Positions 54,627-64,000 of a DNA stretch of 64,000 bases are shown piece after piece (position 1 is the first letter of the stretch; each line of letters opens with the position of its first letter). Source of the stretch: Marinobacter salexigens (GTDB taxonomy: Bacteria > Pseudomonadota > Gammaproteobacteria > Pseudomonadales > Oleiphilaceae). Location: assembly GCF_002806945.1 (NCBI RefSeq), contig NZ_NIHC01000005.1, positions 186,001 through 250,000 on the forward strand. Reading direction: 5' to 3'. Position numbers and translations under genes: made by a program. The notes under the pieces were generated by a model that searched no databases, was not told the DNA's origin, and saw only the letters and a list, made by a program, of their open reading frames with translations.

Positions 54627-57503
54627 ATGCGACGTTGGGGCATTCGCAAAAAAGTACTGGTGGTAACGCTTGTTCCCACCCTTATCACCACCCTTATGCT
54701 TGGGCTGTTTTTTACCTATAGCTGGGTTAACAATATTGAAAGCCTGCTGGAGGATCGTGGCGAGTCGCTCTCCCGCCAGCTGGCGGCCGGCTCGGAGTAT
54801 GGTTTGTTTACAGCAAACCGCAGTCTGCTGAGCAGCCTTTCCAACGCCCTGTTGGAAGAACAGGATGTGCGCTCAATCACCTTCTTCAACAGCGACCGCC
54901 GCCGCCTGTTGCACACCGGCCCCGGCAGCTCCGACAACCTCGACAGCCAGGAACTTGCCAGCGACCAGGCAAGCCGTATTACCCGAAAAACCAGCACCCG
55001 TTTTGTTAACCCGGTTTTTCTACAGGACCTGATGATCCAGTCCATGAGTGCCCCGGACCCTCAGCAGCCTACCATGGAGCAAAGAGAACCTCTGGGCTGG
55101 GTTGCTGTGGAGATGTCCCATATCCGAACAGAGAAAGAAACCTACAAAGCCCTGCTGATATCCCTGCTGCTGGTTCTTGGCGGCGTTGTTTTCAGCCTGC
55201 TAATTGCCATGCGCCTCAGCCGTGCATTCACCAGCCCCGTTTTCGAGCTCAACGAAGCCGTTGCAAAGCTGAAAGAAGGCAAACTCGACACCCGGATTCA
55301 TACGAACGCAGGCCCGGAATTTGAACAACTGGAATCTGGCCTGAACGCCATGGCAGAGGAGCTGAGTAAAGCCCAGGCCGAAATGCAACAAAATATTGAT
55401 CAAGCTACTGAAGACTTGCGAGAAACCCTGGAGACCATTGAAATTCAGAACATTGAACTGGATTTCGCTCGTAAGGAGGCTCTCGAGGCCAGCCGAATAA
55501 AGTCCGAATTCCTGGCAAACATGTCCCATGAGATCCGCACCCCGCTCAATGGCATTATCGGCTTTACCGAGCTACTGCTCAAAAGCCCTCTACCCCGCCA
55601 GCAACGGGACCACTTGAGCACCATACGCAAATCTTCCGAAATCCTGCTCACCATCATTAACGACATTCTGGACTTCTCCAAAATAGAGGCTGGCAAGCTG
55701 ATTCTTGATCGCGTTCCCTTCCAACTAAGAGACATAGTGGAAGAAGTGATGGTGATGCTGGCCCCTGCAGCCCACAGCAAAAACCTGGACCTTGTACCCT
55801 TGGTGTACAACGACGTGCCGGATAACATCATGGGTGACCCTTTGCGGGTAAAGCAGGTGATTACCAACCTGGTTAACAATGCGATCAAGTTCACCCAGAC
55901 CGGTGAGGTAGTGCTGCGCGCAAGCCTTGAAGACGAGGACAAGGAAAACAACCGCGTCATCCTCCGGCTGAGCATTACAGATTCCGGGGTAGGTTTGTCC
56001 CGGGCTCAGCAACAGTCACTGTTTAACGCATTCAGCCAGGCAGATGCCTCTACTGCCAGGCAATATGGTGGTACCGGCCTTGGGCTCGCAATTTCCAAGC
56101 GCCTGGTGGAAGAAATGGGAGGCCAGATTGGACTGGAAAGTGAGCTGGGTAAAGGCTCCACCTTCTGGTTCACACTGACACCCGAGCTTTCTTCGGGTGG
56201 CGAGGCCGGCGCCCCACGAGACGCTCTGCAGGGCGAGCGGGCTATATATCTGGAGCATCAGAAAACCTGTGGTCTTGCCGTTGAGCACCATCTGCGCGAA
56301 TGGGGCATGACGGTTGATCGCGTTACATGTCCGGGCACCATGCAGGAGAAAATAGAAGAAGCCCAGAAGAGCCAGTCAGGTTATGCCGTAGCCATCGTTG
56401 GGATTACCCGACACCTGCTGAATTCGAGCCAGTATTGCGGGCTGGTAAGAGCCATAGAGATTGAGCGGGACTGTCGCACACTGCTGCTGACGCCAACTCT
56501 GGAAATCCACGACACTCCTCTAGCAGGGCTCGCCAGCGGCCACCTGACGAAGCCCATACGCCGCGATGCTCTGTACGATGAGCTACTGCTCCTGGTCCAT
56601 GGCATTAATACGTCCGGGCAAGGTATTTCGCGCCAGGATCACTCCGCGCGCCTGCCCGCTCCTGTGAATGTGCCCCGGGTGCTGGCAGTAGACGACAACG
56701 ACGCCAATTTGAAGCTGGTCATGACCTTATTGGACGACTATCAAGTAGATGCCGAGGGTGCGTCCAGCGGTTTTGAAGCCTTGAGCAAAGCCAGGAAAAA
56801 GGCTTTTGACCTGGTGTTCATGGATCTACAGATGCCGGGCATGGACGGTGTGGAAACAACCGCGCGACTTCGTGAACTGGATAACAGTAACCACAGAACT
56901 GCCATCATTGCACTAACGGCACACGCCCTGTCTGATGAACAGGAAAGGCTGACCCGCCAAGGGTTTGACGGTTATATGCCCAAGCCCATCAGCAGCGAGC
57001 AGTTGGCAGAAACCATATTTGAATGCACCGGTTATCTATGCCAAGGCTCGGGCCAAACAGGCCGTATTCCTGTACCCGAAGTACGGGATACAAGGCGCGC
57101 CCTCAGACCCTCTACCCGGAAAATGCAGCGGGAGTGCGTCAACGTGCATGAAAGTATTCAACTGGCTGCAGGCAAAGCAGATTTAGCAGAGGAGCTGTTC
57201 AGCATGCTGCTGGAACAATTGCCAGCAGATTTCAACAACATTGAGCGGCTCTGGGGCAAAGGGAATCTCGAGGGCTTGCTGGAGTGCGTGCACAAGGTTC
57301 ACGGTGCCACGCGCTATTGCGGCGTTCCGGAACTCCGCAATGCCGCAAACCGCTTTGAAACAGCACTGAAGCGCTCTGAACCAGACATGGAGCTACAGAA
57401 AGATCAGCTGATGTCAGCTATTGAGCGCTTGCAAATCTGGAGTGACCAGACCGATTGGCAGAGCATGTTCCGGGAACACCACCAGCGGGCTGAAACCAGC
57501 TGA
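54627..57503 (+). CDS. gacS: GacS/BarA-type hybrid sensor kinase
   Basis: A 958-residue membrane kinase. It has two transmembrane helices (about residues 9-33 and 176-196) with a periplasmic region between, HAMP, HisKA with His301 ([15 protein letters not shown]), HATPase, a degenerate receiver (about 535-660, without a phosphoacceptor Asp), a complete receiver with Asp733 in [11 protein letters not shown], and a C-terminal Hpt domain with His892 ([10 protein letters not shown]). This is the GacS/BarA layout, feeding GacA and Rsm small RNAs. The response regulator is not in this window. AGGA lies before ATG 54627. Confidence 0.93.
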   Translation: MRRWGIRKKVLVVTLVPTLITTLMLGLFFTYSWVNNIESLLEDRGESLSRQLAAGSEYGLFTANRSLLSSLSNALLEEQDVRSITFFNSDRRRLLHTGPGSSDNLDSQELASDQASRITRKTSTRFVNPVFLQDLMIQSMSAPDPQQPTMEQREPLGWVAVEMSHIRTEKETYKALLISLLLVLGGVVFSLLIAMRLSRAFTSPVFELNEAVAKLKEGKLDTRIHTNAGPEFEQLESGLNAMAEELSKAQAEMQQNIDQATEDLRETLETIEIQNIELDFARKEALEASRIKSEFLANMSHEIRTPLNGIIGFTELLLKSPLPRQQRDHLSTIRKSSEILLTIINDILDFSKIEAGKLILDRVPFQLRDIVEEVMVMLAPAAHSKNLDLVPLVYNDVPDNIMGDPLRVKQVITNLVNNAIKFTQTGEVVLRASLEDEDKENNRVILRLSITDSGVGLSRAQQQSLFNAFSQADASTARQYGGTGLGLAISKRLVEEMGGQIGLESELGKGSTFWFTLTPELSSGGEAGAPRDALQGERAIYLEHQKTCGLAVEHHLREWGMTVDRVTCPGTMQEKIEEAQKSQSGYAVAIVGITRHLLNSSQYCGLVRAIEIERDCRTLLLTPTLEIHDTPLAGLASGHLTKPIRRDALYDELLLLVHGINTSGQGISRQDHSARLPAPVNVPRVLAVDDNDANLKLVMTLLDDYQVDAEGASSGFEALSKARKKAFDLVFMDLQMPGMDGVETTARLRELDNSNHRTAIIALTAHALSDEQERLTRQGFDGYMPKPISSEQLAETIFECTGYLCQGSGQTGRIPVPEVRDTRRALRPSTRKMQRECVNVHESIQLAAGKADLAEELFSMLLEQLPADFNNIERLWGKGNLEGLLECVHKVHGATRYCGVPELRNAANRFETALKRSEPDMELQKDQLMSAIERLQIWSDQTDWQSMFREHHQRAETS

Positions 57504-57533
57504 TGGTGGTGTAACTGCACGTTGAAGTACCGG

Positions 57534-58274
57534 TCAGCCTTGCGTGCTCGCCTGGACAATAATTGCTTTCATATCTTGAACAGCCTCTTTGAGGCCGCTG
57601 AACACCGCTCTGGCTATAATCGCGTGTCCAATATTGAGCTCGTTAATACCTGGGATAGCCGCAATCCGCTCGGTATTGTGATAGTGCAAGCCATGTCCTG
57701 CGTTTACAATAAGGCCTTTACTTCGGGCATAGGCTGTTGCCTCTGCCAAGGCCTTGAACGTTGCTTCTTGGGCTTCCTCACCCACCGCCTCAGCGTACTC
57801 GCCCGTGTGCAATTCGATTACCGGCGCACCGCAGCGAACAACCGCGTCAATCTGTTCCGGGTTAGGGTCAATAAACAGGGAAACCTCAGCGCCAATTTCC
57901 GCTAGACGTTTACATGCCTTCGCCACTCGTTCTTCCTGGCCAACAACGTCCAGACCACCCTCAGTTGTCAGCTCTTCCCGCTTTTCCGGAACCAGGCACA
58001 CACACTCGGGGCGAATTTTCTCAGCAAACTCCAGCATGGCATCGGTAACAGCCATCTCGAGATTCATTTTGGTCTGCAGCATTTCTTTCAGCAGCAGCAC
58101 GTCACGATCTTGGATGTGGCGTCGATCTTCCCTGGGATGAATAGTAATCCCGTCTGCGCCTGCTTCTTCTGCAATCAATGCAGCGTGAACCGGATCGGGA
58201 TAACGCGTTCCCCGGGCCTCACGTAAGGTGGCAATATGATCGATATTGACACCAAGCAATACTCTAGGACTCAT
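57534..58274 (-). CDS. pdxJ: Pyridoxine 5'-phosphate synthase
   Basis: A 246-residue TIM-barrel enzyme of vitamin B6 synthesis, joining 1-deoxyxylulose 5-phosphate and 3-hydroxy-1-aminoacetone phosphate. [17 protein letters not shown] is at residues 6-22, with [14 protein letters not shown] and [12 protein letters not shown] following. Its start overlaps the recO stop by 11 bases. It is the last gene of the lepA unit. Confidence 0.95.
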   Translation of the reverse strand: MSPRVLLGVNIDHIATLREARGTRYPDPVHAALIAEEAGADGITIHPREDRRHIQDRDVLLLKEMLQTKMNLEMAVTDAMLEFAEKIRPECVCLVPEKREELTTEGGLDVVGQEERVAKACKRLAEIGAEVSLFIDPNPEQIDAVVRCGAPVIELHTGEYAEAVGEEAQEATFKALAEATAYARSKGLIVNAGHGLHYHNTERIAAIPGINELNIGHAIIARAVFSGLKEAVQDMKAIIVQASTQG

Positions 58275-58995
58275 GTCGTTCTCCCCTATGGTGATTGAAA
58301 AGACTGCGACTGTTCAGCGGTCGCCCCTGAAGCAGATAATCTGTCAGGACGCGCATCACTCGCTTTGATACCCGGCGGCTTGTCGTGGTTTCGTAATCTC
58401 CACCGGCAAGGGCCAGTAGCGTTTCCCCGGGCAAGTTCTGCAAACGCACGCCCGTTGTGGCAGCAGCAACAATACCTTGTTCAGGGTCGTAGCAATAGGT
58501 GTGCGTGGCAAGAACAGGCTGACCTGTGTCCATCGCCAGATCCCAGGAAAAATCGTACCCGAGAGCGGCTGCAAATGCCTGCTCAAATTTTCGCAGTACC
58601 GGCTCTACATCCGGCGTTTGTGCTAGCTGCGCAACTGCTTCAATGTATGCGGCAAAGAGAGTTGGGTGAGGGTCTGCCTGTGGCAGTACGCGCTGTATCA
58701 GTTCATTCATATACAGCCCGCTGTAGAGAGCTACCGTGCGCTGTAACGCCGGGCCATCACGAACATCTACATCCGTCAGGGCTTTCAGTTCGCCGCGCCC
58801 GGTCCAGCCTAGCACCAATGGCTGAAAGGGCTGGAGCTGAGCTTTCAGAGGACTCTTGTTACCACTGGCACCGCGGGCTATAACACTGAGACGACCATGG
58901 TTCAGGGTAAAAAGGTCTACCATGAGACTGGTTTCCCGCCAGGGCCGGCGGTGAATCACGTAGGCTGGCTCCTGGTGTTGCGCATCTTTTCTCAT
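58264..58995 (-). CDS. recO: DNA repair protein RecO
   Basis: A 243-residue recombination mediator that loads RecA with RecR. The N-terminal OB-fold segment [26 protein letters not shown] is typical of RecO. It overlaps pdxJ by 11 bases and lies 24 bases after era. Confidence 0.93.
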   Translation of the reverse strand: MRKDAQHQEPAYVIHRRPWRETSLMVDLFTLNHGRLSVIARGASGNKSPLKAQLQPFQPLVLGWTGRGELKALTDVDVRDGPALQRTVALYSGLYMNELIQRVLPQADPHPTLFAAYIEAVAQLAQTPDVEPVLRKFEQAFAAALGYDFSWDLAMDTGQPVLATHTYCYDPEQGIVAAATTGVRLQNLPGETLLALAGGDYETTTSRRVSKRVMRVLTDYLLQGRPLNSRSLFNHHRGERHES

Positions 58996-59019
58996 AGTGC
59001 CTCAGCGGGCATGGCGGCT

Positions 59020-59937
59020 TTAGAAGTCGTTCATGCCCAGACTTTTCAGAGCACGATCGCTGTCGGCCCAGCCACGCTTCACTTTCACCCACAACTTCAG
59101 CATGACCTTGCTATCAAACATGCGCTCCATATCGGCTCGGGCTTCCTGCCCAATACTACGAAGCCGGTCACCTTTATCGCCAATCATGATTTTTTTCTGA
59201 CCTTCTCGCTCCACAAGAATCAACGCCGATACGTGCAGGGTTTTGCCATCATGCTTGAACTCTTCAATTTCCACGGCAACAGAGTAAGGCAGCTCAGCGC
59301 CTAGCTGACGAGTGATTTTTTCCCGCACCATTTCTGACGCCATAAAGCGCTCGCTGCGATCGGTTATCTGGTCATCGGGATAAAAGTGAACGCTCTCTGG
59401 CAAGAAGCGGCTCACCGCCTCTTCCAGTGGCTCCAAATTAGTTTCCTTCAATGCCGACATCGGAATAATCTCGGCAAAGTTCCGCTTTTTGGAAAGCATG
59501 TCCAGGTGCGGCAACAGGTTTTCCCGCTTCTCAATCCGGTCTACTTTATTTACCGCCAGAATAACCGGACACTCAAGCTTGCTCAATTTTTCCAGCACCA
59601 TTTCGTCAGCCGTTGTCCAGGCAAGCTGATCCACCACAAAGACAACAACATCCACGCCAGAAAGTGCCGAGGTAGCGGCTTTGTTCATATAACGGTTCAG
59701 AGCCCGCGGCTCTTCCACGTGCATTCCCGGTGTGTCTACATAAATCGCCTGTACCGGGCCTTCGGTTTTAATACCCAAAACCTTATGGCGTGTGGTTTGT
59801 GGTTTACGGGAGGTAATGCTCAACTTCTGCCCAAGAATATGATTCAGCAATGTCGACTTGCCCACATTGGGGCGGCCAACTATCGCAACAAAGCCACAAC
59901 GGCTATCAGGGTTTTCCGGGCGGGTAATATCATTCAT
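59020..59937 (-). CDS. era: GTPase Era
   Basis: A 305-residue GTPase with a C-terminal KH domain that binds 16S rRNA and acts in 30S maturation. G1 (GRPNVGKS), G3 (DTPGMH) and G4 (NKVD) are intact, and the KH helix [19 protein letters not shown] follows. Its ATG overlaps the rnc stop by 1 base (TGATG), so the two are coupled. Confidence 0.95.
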   Translation of the reverse strand: MNDITRPENPDSRCGFVAIVGRPNVGKSTLLNHILGQKLSITSRKPQTTRHKVLGIKTEGPVQAIYVDTPGMHVEEPRALNRYMNKAATSALSGVDVVVFVVDQLAWTTADEMVLEKLSKLECPVILAVNKVDRIEKRENLLPHLDMLSKKRNFAEIIPMSALKETNLEPLEEAVSRFLPESVHFYPDDQITDRSERFMASEMVREKITRQLGAELPYSVAVEIEEFKHDGKTLHVSALILVEREGQKKIMIGDKGDRLRSIGQEARADMERMFDSKVMLKLWVKVKRGWADSDRALKSLGMNDF

Positions 59938-60626
59938 CAGGGTGTCTCCACGCCGAGTTGTTTCAGCGCGCTACGGGCTGCTTCCTGCTCCGCTATGCGG
60001 CGGCTGCTGCCCACTCCACTGGTCTTTCGATCCAGGGAAGGCAACACACAGGACACATGAAATGTCTGGTTATGGGCTTCACCGTTTACAGTAATGACAT
60101 CGTATCTCGGCAGTGGAAACTGCCGGGACTGCAGATATTCCTGTAGACGGGTTTTAGGGTCTTTCTGGGTATCCTGAAGATCGAGCTGCTTCAGTCGGGG
60201 TTCAAACCAGCGCAATATCTGTTCGCGACAAGTGTGAAAATCACTGTCCAGGTATATAGCACCAATGACTGACTCTACTGCATCCGCAAGAATGGATTCG
60301 CGGCGAAAACCCCCGCTTTTCAGCTCGCCGGAGCCTAGCCTCAAATAGCTTCCCAACTCGAACTCCCGGCCAATTTCCGCCAGGGTTACCCCCTTTACCA
60401 TTCGCGCCCGCAACCGGCTCAAGTGGCCTTCCCGGGCTTTATCGAAATTCAGGAACAAATACTCAGCAATCACCATATTAACAATGGAGTCGCCAAGAAA
60501 TTCAAGCCGCTCATTATTCTGGTTGCCATAACTCCGGTGCGTAAGCGCCAGCATCAGGCGTTCCGGCGACTTGAACTGATAGCCAATGCGCCGTTGCAGT
60601 TGATCGAGGTCTGGTTGCGAACTCAC
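59937..60626 (-). CDS. rnc: Ribonuclease III
   Basis: A 229-residue double-strand-specific endoribonuclease. [13 protein letters not shown] and the second acidic site ([13 protein letters not shown]) form the catalytic centre, and a dsRNA-binding domain occupies the end. The start is a GTG overlapping the DUF4845 stop as GTGA. It sits in the common lepB-rnc-era-recO order. Confidence 0.95.
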   Translation of the reverse strand: MSSQPDLDQLQRRIGYQFKSPERLMLALTHRSYGNQNNERLEFLGDSIVNMVIAEYLFLNFDKAREGHLSRLRARMVKGVTLAEIGREFELGSYLRLGSGELKSGGFRRESILADAVESVIGAIYLDSDFHTCREQILRWFEPRLKQLDLQDTQKDPKTRLQEYLQSRQFPLPRYDVITVNGEAHNQTFHVSCVLPSLDRKTSGVGSSRRIAEQEAARSALKQLGVETP

Positions 60627-61012
60627 TTACCCTTCATCTCATAGCTGTGCTGAAAGTGAACAATGGAGTCAATATTGCGAAAAATATTAGTACGGACCTC
60701 ATAGTCCACGCCAATCAAAACAAGCTCACCATCTTTCTCGACCGTGATATTTTGGGTGTCGAAACTGCGAATACTATTCACGCTCAAGCGCTTATTGATT
60801 AGCGTAAGAATCTGAGCGGGTCCCATCCGTGACAGGCCTTCGGTACCGTCTAGGCTCTGAAGTGCTTCCTGAATGGTATAATCGTCCATATACGCCGGCC
60901 CAACTTTAATCAGCAGTGTGAGCAAGCTGCCAAAAAACAGCACCATAATCAGGATAACAAGCGCTGAAGCACCACCTTGGCGGCTCATAGCCGAGAGATT
61001 ATTCTTCTTCAT
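60623..61012 (-). CDS. DUF4845 membrane-anchored protein
   Basis: A 129-residue protein with one N-terminal transmembrane helix (about residues 17-38) and a small periplasmic domain. It matches DUF4845, which is usually encoded between lepB and rnc in Gammaproteobacteria. The function is unknown. It overlaps rnc by 4 bases and follows lepB by 27 bases. Confidence 0.88.
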   Translation of the reverse strand: MKKNNLSAMSRQGGASALVILIMVLFFGSLLTLLIKVGPAYMDDYTIQEALQSLDGTEGLSRMGPAQILTLINKRLSVNSIRSFDTQNITVEKDGELVLIGVDYEVRTNIFRNIDSIVHFQHSYEMKGK

Positions 61013-61039
61013 TACATCGGAACTCCGGAATAGTAAATA

Positions 61040-61813
61040 TTACTCAATGCCGCCAACCCGCTTGAAGGATGGCAGACTGGTGAGGGATTTCCAGTGCATC
61101 CAGATTGCAAAGGCCTTACCCACAATCAGCTCATCGGGCACCGTGCCCCAATAACGGCTATCGTTACTGTTGTCGCGGTTGTCACCCATCATGAAGTACT
61201 CACCTTCGGGTATTTGCCACTCACCCTCTCCGGCAGCACCCGGGCGTCCCATGGTCAGGAAAACATCGTGCTCTGCCTCACCCAGTTTTTCCCGGCGTAC
61301 CTCCACCGGTGGCAGACGCACCACAAATTCGCTTTCAACCTTCTCGCCATTAATGTGCAGCTCCTTGTTACGGTAGCTCACTGTATCCCCAGGCAAACCA
61401 ACCACCCGCTTGATGTAATTGGTTTTGCCGTCTTCGGGATAGCGGAAGACCATTACATCGCCTCTTTCAGGCTCTCCGATGCTGAAAACCTTGGTTCCGG
61501 CAACTGGCAGGCGTAACCCATAGGCGTACTTGTTAACCAGAATAAAATCGCCAACCTCCAGAGTCGGCAGCATGGAACCCGAAGGAATCTGAAAGGGCTC
61601 CACGAGGAAAGATCTGAGGATGAGAACAACCGCCAGTACAGGGAAAAACGAACGGCTGAGGTCAACCAGGTACGGCTCTTTAGGTAGATCATCAGCGGTA
61701 TCTGCAGGAGCTTCTGCAAGGCGGCGCTTACGCAAAAACAAAATATCTGCCAGCCAGATCAACCCTGACACCAGGGTCAAAACAACCAGAACCAGAGGAA
61801 AATCAATATCCAT
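61040..61813 (-). CDS. lepB: Signal peptidase I
   Basis: A 257-residue inner-membrane protease removing signal peptides. The catalytic Ser is in IPSGSMLPTL, the Lys in TNYIKRVVGLPGD, and GDNRDNSNDSRYWG is the last conserved box. One or two N-terminal hydrophobic helices anchor it. ATG 61813 follows AAGG by 7 bases; a TTG codon just upstream is less likely. It begins 11 bases after the lepA stop. Confidence 0.94.
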   Translation of the reverse strand: MDIDFPLVLVVLTLVSGLIWLADILFLRKRRLAEAPADTADDLPKEPYLVDLSRSFFPVLAVVLILRSFLVEPFQIPSGSMLPTLEVGDFILVNKYAYGLRLPVAGTKVFSIGEPERGDVMVFRYPEDGKTNYIKRVVGLPGDTVSYRNKELHINGEKVESEFVVRLPPVEVRREKLGEAEHDVFLTMGRPGAAGEGEWQIPEGEYFMMGDNRDNSNDSRYWGTVPDELIVGKAFAIWMHWKSLTSLPSFKRVGGIE

Positions 61814-61824
61814 CAAGATGCCTT

Positions 61825-63627
61825 CTAATTATCGACTTTCAACACGGCAAGGAACGCTTCCTGAGGTACTTCGACATTTCCTACCTGCTTCATGCGTTTT
61901 TTACCTTCCTTCTGCTTCTGGAGCAGCTTTTTCTTTCGGCTGACATCGCCGCCGTAACATTTTGCCGTTACGTTTTTCCGCAGTGCCTTAACACTGACCC
62001 TGGACACCACCTGATTACCGATAGCTGCCTGAATAGCTATATCGAACATCTGACGGGGAATCAGCTCTTTCATCTTCTCTATGAGCTGACGCCCTTTGTA
62101 GTGAGACTGATCTTTGTGAACAATCAGCGCCAGAGCGTCTACCCGATCACCGTTTATGAGAACATCCAGGCGCACCAGATTCGCCGTCTGAAAACGGACA
62201 AAATGGTAGTCAAGAGAGGCAAAACCGCGACTGGCTGACTTAATGCGATCAAAGAAATCGAGCACCACTTCGGCCATGGGTAGCTCGTAGGTCAGTTGCA
62301 CCTGATTGGTCGTAAAATGCATATTTTTCTGCACGCCACGCTTCTCTTCACAGAGCGCTATAACGTTACCTAAATGCTCTTGGGGGACCAGAATACTTGC
62401 TTCAACAATAGGCTCCCGCATTTCCTCAATTGAGCCAACATCCGGCAACTTTGAGGGGCTGTCCACCGACAAGGTCTCGCCCTGTTTGGTCAACACCTCG
62501 TATATAACAGTGGGTGCGGTGGTAATCAGGTTTATATCGTATTCGCGCTCAAGGCGTTCCTGAATGATTTCCATGTGCAACATGCCAAGGAAGCCACAGC
62601 GGAACCCAAAGCCCAGAGCGTCTGAACTTTCAGGCTCATAGAACAGGGAAGCGTCATTCAGGGTAAGCTTTTCAAGCGCATCACGGAAATCGTTGTAATC
62701 ATCCGCGCTTACAGGGAACAGACCGGCATACACCTGGGGCTGAACCCTTTTAAACCCCGGGAGCATGGGAGTTTCTTCGGAAAACTTGTGGTGCACAATG
62801 GTATCGCCAACCGGCGCACCGTGGATATCCTTGATACCAGCAACCACAAAACCTACATCGCCGGCTTCCAGTATATTCGTGTCGTGAGGCTTGGGGTTAA
62901 AAATCCCTACTTTATCGGCGCTCCAAGCCTTGCCCGTCGACTTGAGAACAATCTTGTCGCCTTTTCTCATAACACCCTGGGTAACCCGGACAAGCGAAAC
63001 GACACCCAGATAGTTATCGAACCAGGAATCGATGATCAAAGCCTGCAGCGGCGCAGATCGATCACCCTGAGGCGCCGGAATTTTCTTGATGAGGTCTTCC
63101 AGAACATCTTCTACGCCCATTCCGCTCTTGGCAGAACAGCGCACCGCATCTGACGCATCAATCCCGATGATATCTTCTATTTCCGCAGCTACCCGCTCCG
63201 GCTCGGCCTGGGGCAAATCCATTTTATTCAGTACCGGTACAACTTCCAGACCCTGCTCGATGGCCGTGTAGCAGTTGGCGACCGACTGGGCCTCAACGCC
63301 CTGACCAGCATCTACAACCAGCAGCGCGCCTTCACAAGCATAGAGCGAACGCGACACTTCATAGGAAAAATCCACGTGCCCCGGGGTGTCAATAAGGTTC
63401 AGTTTGTAGACCTCGCCATCCCGCGCCGTGTAATGCAGCGTAACGCTCTGGGCCTTGATGGTAATGCCCCGCTCCCGCTCCAGATCCATGGAATCCAGTA
63501 CTTGCGCGGCCATTTCCCTTTGGGTCAGGCCGCCGCAGATCTGGATAAAACGGTCTGCAAGGGTGGATTTGCCATGGTCGATATGGGCAATAATAGAGAA
63601 GTTACGGATTCGGCTCAGTTCAGTCAC
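61825..63627 (-). CDS. lepA: Elongation factor 4 (LepA)
   Basis: A 600-residue GTPase that back-translocates stalled ribosomes. [10 protein letters not shown] is at residues 12-21, DTPGH and NKMD follow, and the C-terminal [23 protein letters not shown] is LepA-specific. GTG 63627 is chosen because it gives the usual start ([21 protein letters not shown], here after GTG) and the family length; an ATG 51 bases upstream is in frame but adds an untypical leader. It heads a run of seven minus-strand genes. Confidence 0.92.
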   Translation of the reverse strand: MTELSRIRNFSIIAHIDHGKSTLADRFIQICGGLTQREMAAQVLDSMDLERERGITIKAQSVTLHYTARDGEVYKLNLIDTPGHVDFSYEVSRSLYACEGALLVVDAGQGVEAQSVANCYTAIEQGLEVVPVLNKMDLPQAEPERVAAEIEDIIGIDASDAVRCSAKSGMGVEDVLEDLIKKIPAPQGDRSAPLQALIIDSWFDNYLGVVSLVRVTQGVMRKGDKIVLKSTGKAWSADKVGIFNPKPHDTNILEAGDVGFVVAGIKDIHGAPVGDTIVHHKFSEETPMLPGFKRVQPQVYAGLFPVSADDYNDFRDALEKLTLNDASLFYEPESSDALGFGFRCGFLGMLHMEIIQERLEREYDINLITTAPTVIYEVLTKQGETLSVDSPSKLPDVGSIEEMREPIVEASILVPQEHLGNVIALCEEKRGVQKNMHFTTNQVQLTYELPMAEVVLDFFDRIKSASRGFASLDYHFVRFQTANLVRLDVLINGDRVDALALIVHKDQSHYKGRQLIEKMKELIPRQMFDIAIQAAIGNQVVSRVSVKALRKNVTAKCYGGDVSRKKKLLQKQKEGKKRMKQVGNVEVPQEAFLAVLKVDN

Positions 63628-63733
63628 AGACAATGAATACTCATAATAAAGACGAAGGATTGAGCCCGGAGAGGCCATTACCAGTATCCGGGACCGGCGT
63701 GATTTTACCGGTTACCGGCCATCATTGCCATGT

Positions 63734-64000
63734 TCAGGAAATAACCGGACGTTCATATTGTCTAATAAGGAAGCCGATCAGCGCATCTTCATCGAGCGGG
63801 TAACTGAACAGATTACCCTGACACTGGGTGCATCCGGCGGATTTCAGAAAGCTCAGCTGTTGCGGAGTCTCGACACCTTCAGCCACAACAGTAAGGTGGA
63901 GCTTTTGCGCCAGCGCAATAACCGCAGACGCCACATCGGTTGCACTGACATTATAGGGGATGTCCCGAATGAACCGGTGATCAATTTTGATCACATCAAG
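63734..64000 (-). CDS. C-terminal part of an EAL-domain protein (cut by window edge)
   Basis: The last 88 codons of a cyclic di-GMP phosphodiesterase domain; the 5' end is beyond position 64000. KIDHRFIRDIPYN, the Asp-Ala/Ser helix and VAEGVETPQQLSFLKSAGC match EAL helices 5-7. Whether the active-site residues upstream are intact cannot be seen. It ends about 107 bases before lepA begins. It may be an EAL, GGDEF-EAL or PAS-linked protein. Confidence 0.85.
   Translation of the reverse strand, partial: LDVIKIDHRFIRDIPYNVSATDVASAVIALAQKLHLTVVAEGVETPQQLSFLKSAGCTQCQGNLFSYPLDEDALIGFLIRQYERPVIS

Overview
The window looks like chromosome of a marine gammaproteobacterium, most likely Marinobacter or a close relative. 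The strongest marker is the gene at 28706-30217. It matches the alcohol-forming fatty acyl-CoA reductase of Marinobacter wax-ester synthesis almost word for word as I remember that protein. The order cysM-rlmD-relA-mazG next to a GacS/BarA kinase, and the lepA-lepB-DUF4845-rnc-era-recO-pdxJ block, are typical of Pseudomonas-like Gammaproteobacteria. There is no rRNA, tRNA, CRISPR array, prophage or transposase gene. Gene density is high and few gaps approach 300 bases.

Layout. Positions 1-9200 hold small housekeeping and accessory genes: an NlpC/P60 lipoprotein, a divergent ArgO/ArgP pair, a CPBP protease, a dienoyl-CoA isomerase, a cold-shock protein with a clear terminator, a diguanylate cyclase, a copper chaperone beside a Cys-tailed small protein, and a PQQ-type sugar dehydrogenase behind a good Fur box. 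Positions 9200-14700 carry a tandem glutaredoxin-like protein, DacB, a DUF4397 repeat lipoprotein, DUF2798 and DUF6279. Positions 14689-20543 form a catabolic unit of acyl-CoA dehydrogenase, SDR, APH-like kinase, histidine phosphatase and SDR with a divergent LysR regulator. It looks like a split version of the ACAD10/ACAD11 kinase-dehydrogenase pathway. Positions 20500-30400 hold metabolic genes: an isocitrate/isopropylmalate dehydrogenase-like enzyme, an aminotransferase, a 2-hydroxyacid dehydrogenase, acs with a CrbR/ErdR-type regulator, and the fatty acyl-CoA reductase.

Positions 30400-38100 are signalling and lipid genes: a MinD/FlhG-like ATPase, an HDOD-histidine kinase overlapping a REC-PAS-GGDEF-EAL protein, then a methyltransferase plus DUF2156 acyltransferase pair. 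Positions 38090-54400 are core genes (murI, nudC, plsB, rsmJ, tsaB, adk, ppc, mazG, relA, rlmD, cysM), with an unusual YbaK-HDOD fusion among them. Positions 54627-64000 hold the GacS/BarA hybrid kinase, the lepA-to-pdxJ operon and the start-truncated end of an EAL-domain protein.

The most unusual non-genic feature is a pair of large palindromes (18138-18248 and 25677-25779). Both have a 53-base loop, 48/53 identical between copies. Their long stems are unrelated in sequence but each is almost perfectly self-complementary. This is the reverse of a normal MITE, where the ends are conserved. One copy lies inside the acyl-CoA operon and the other between two convergent genes.
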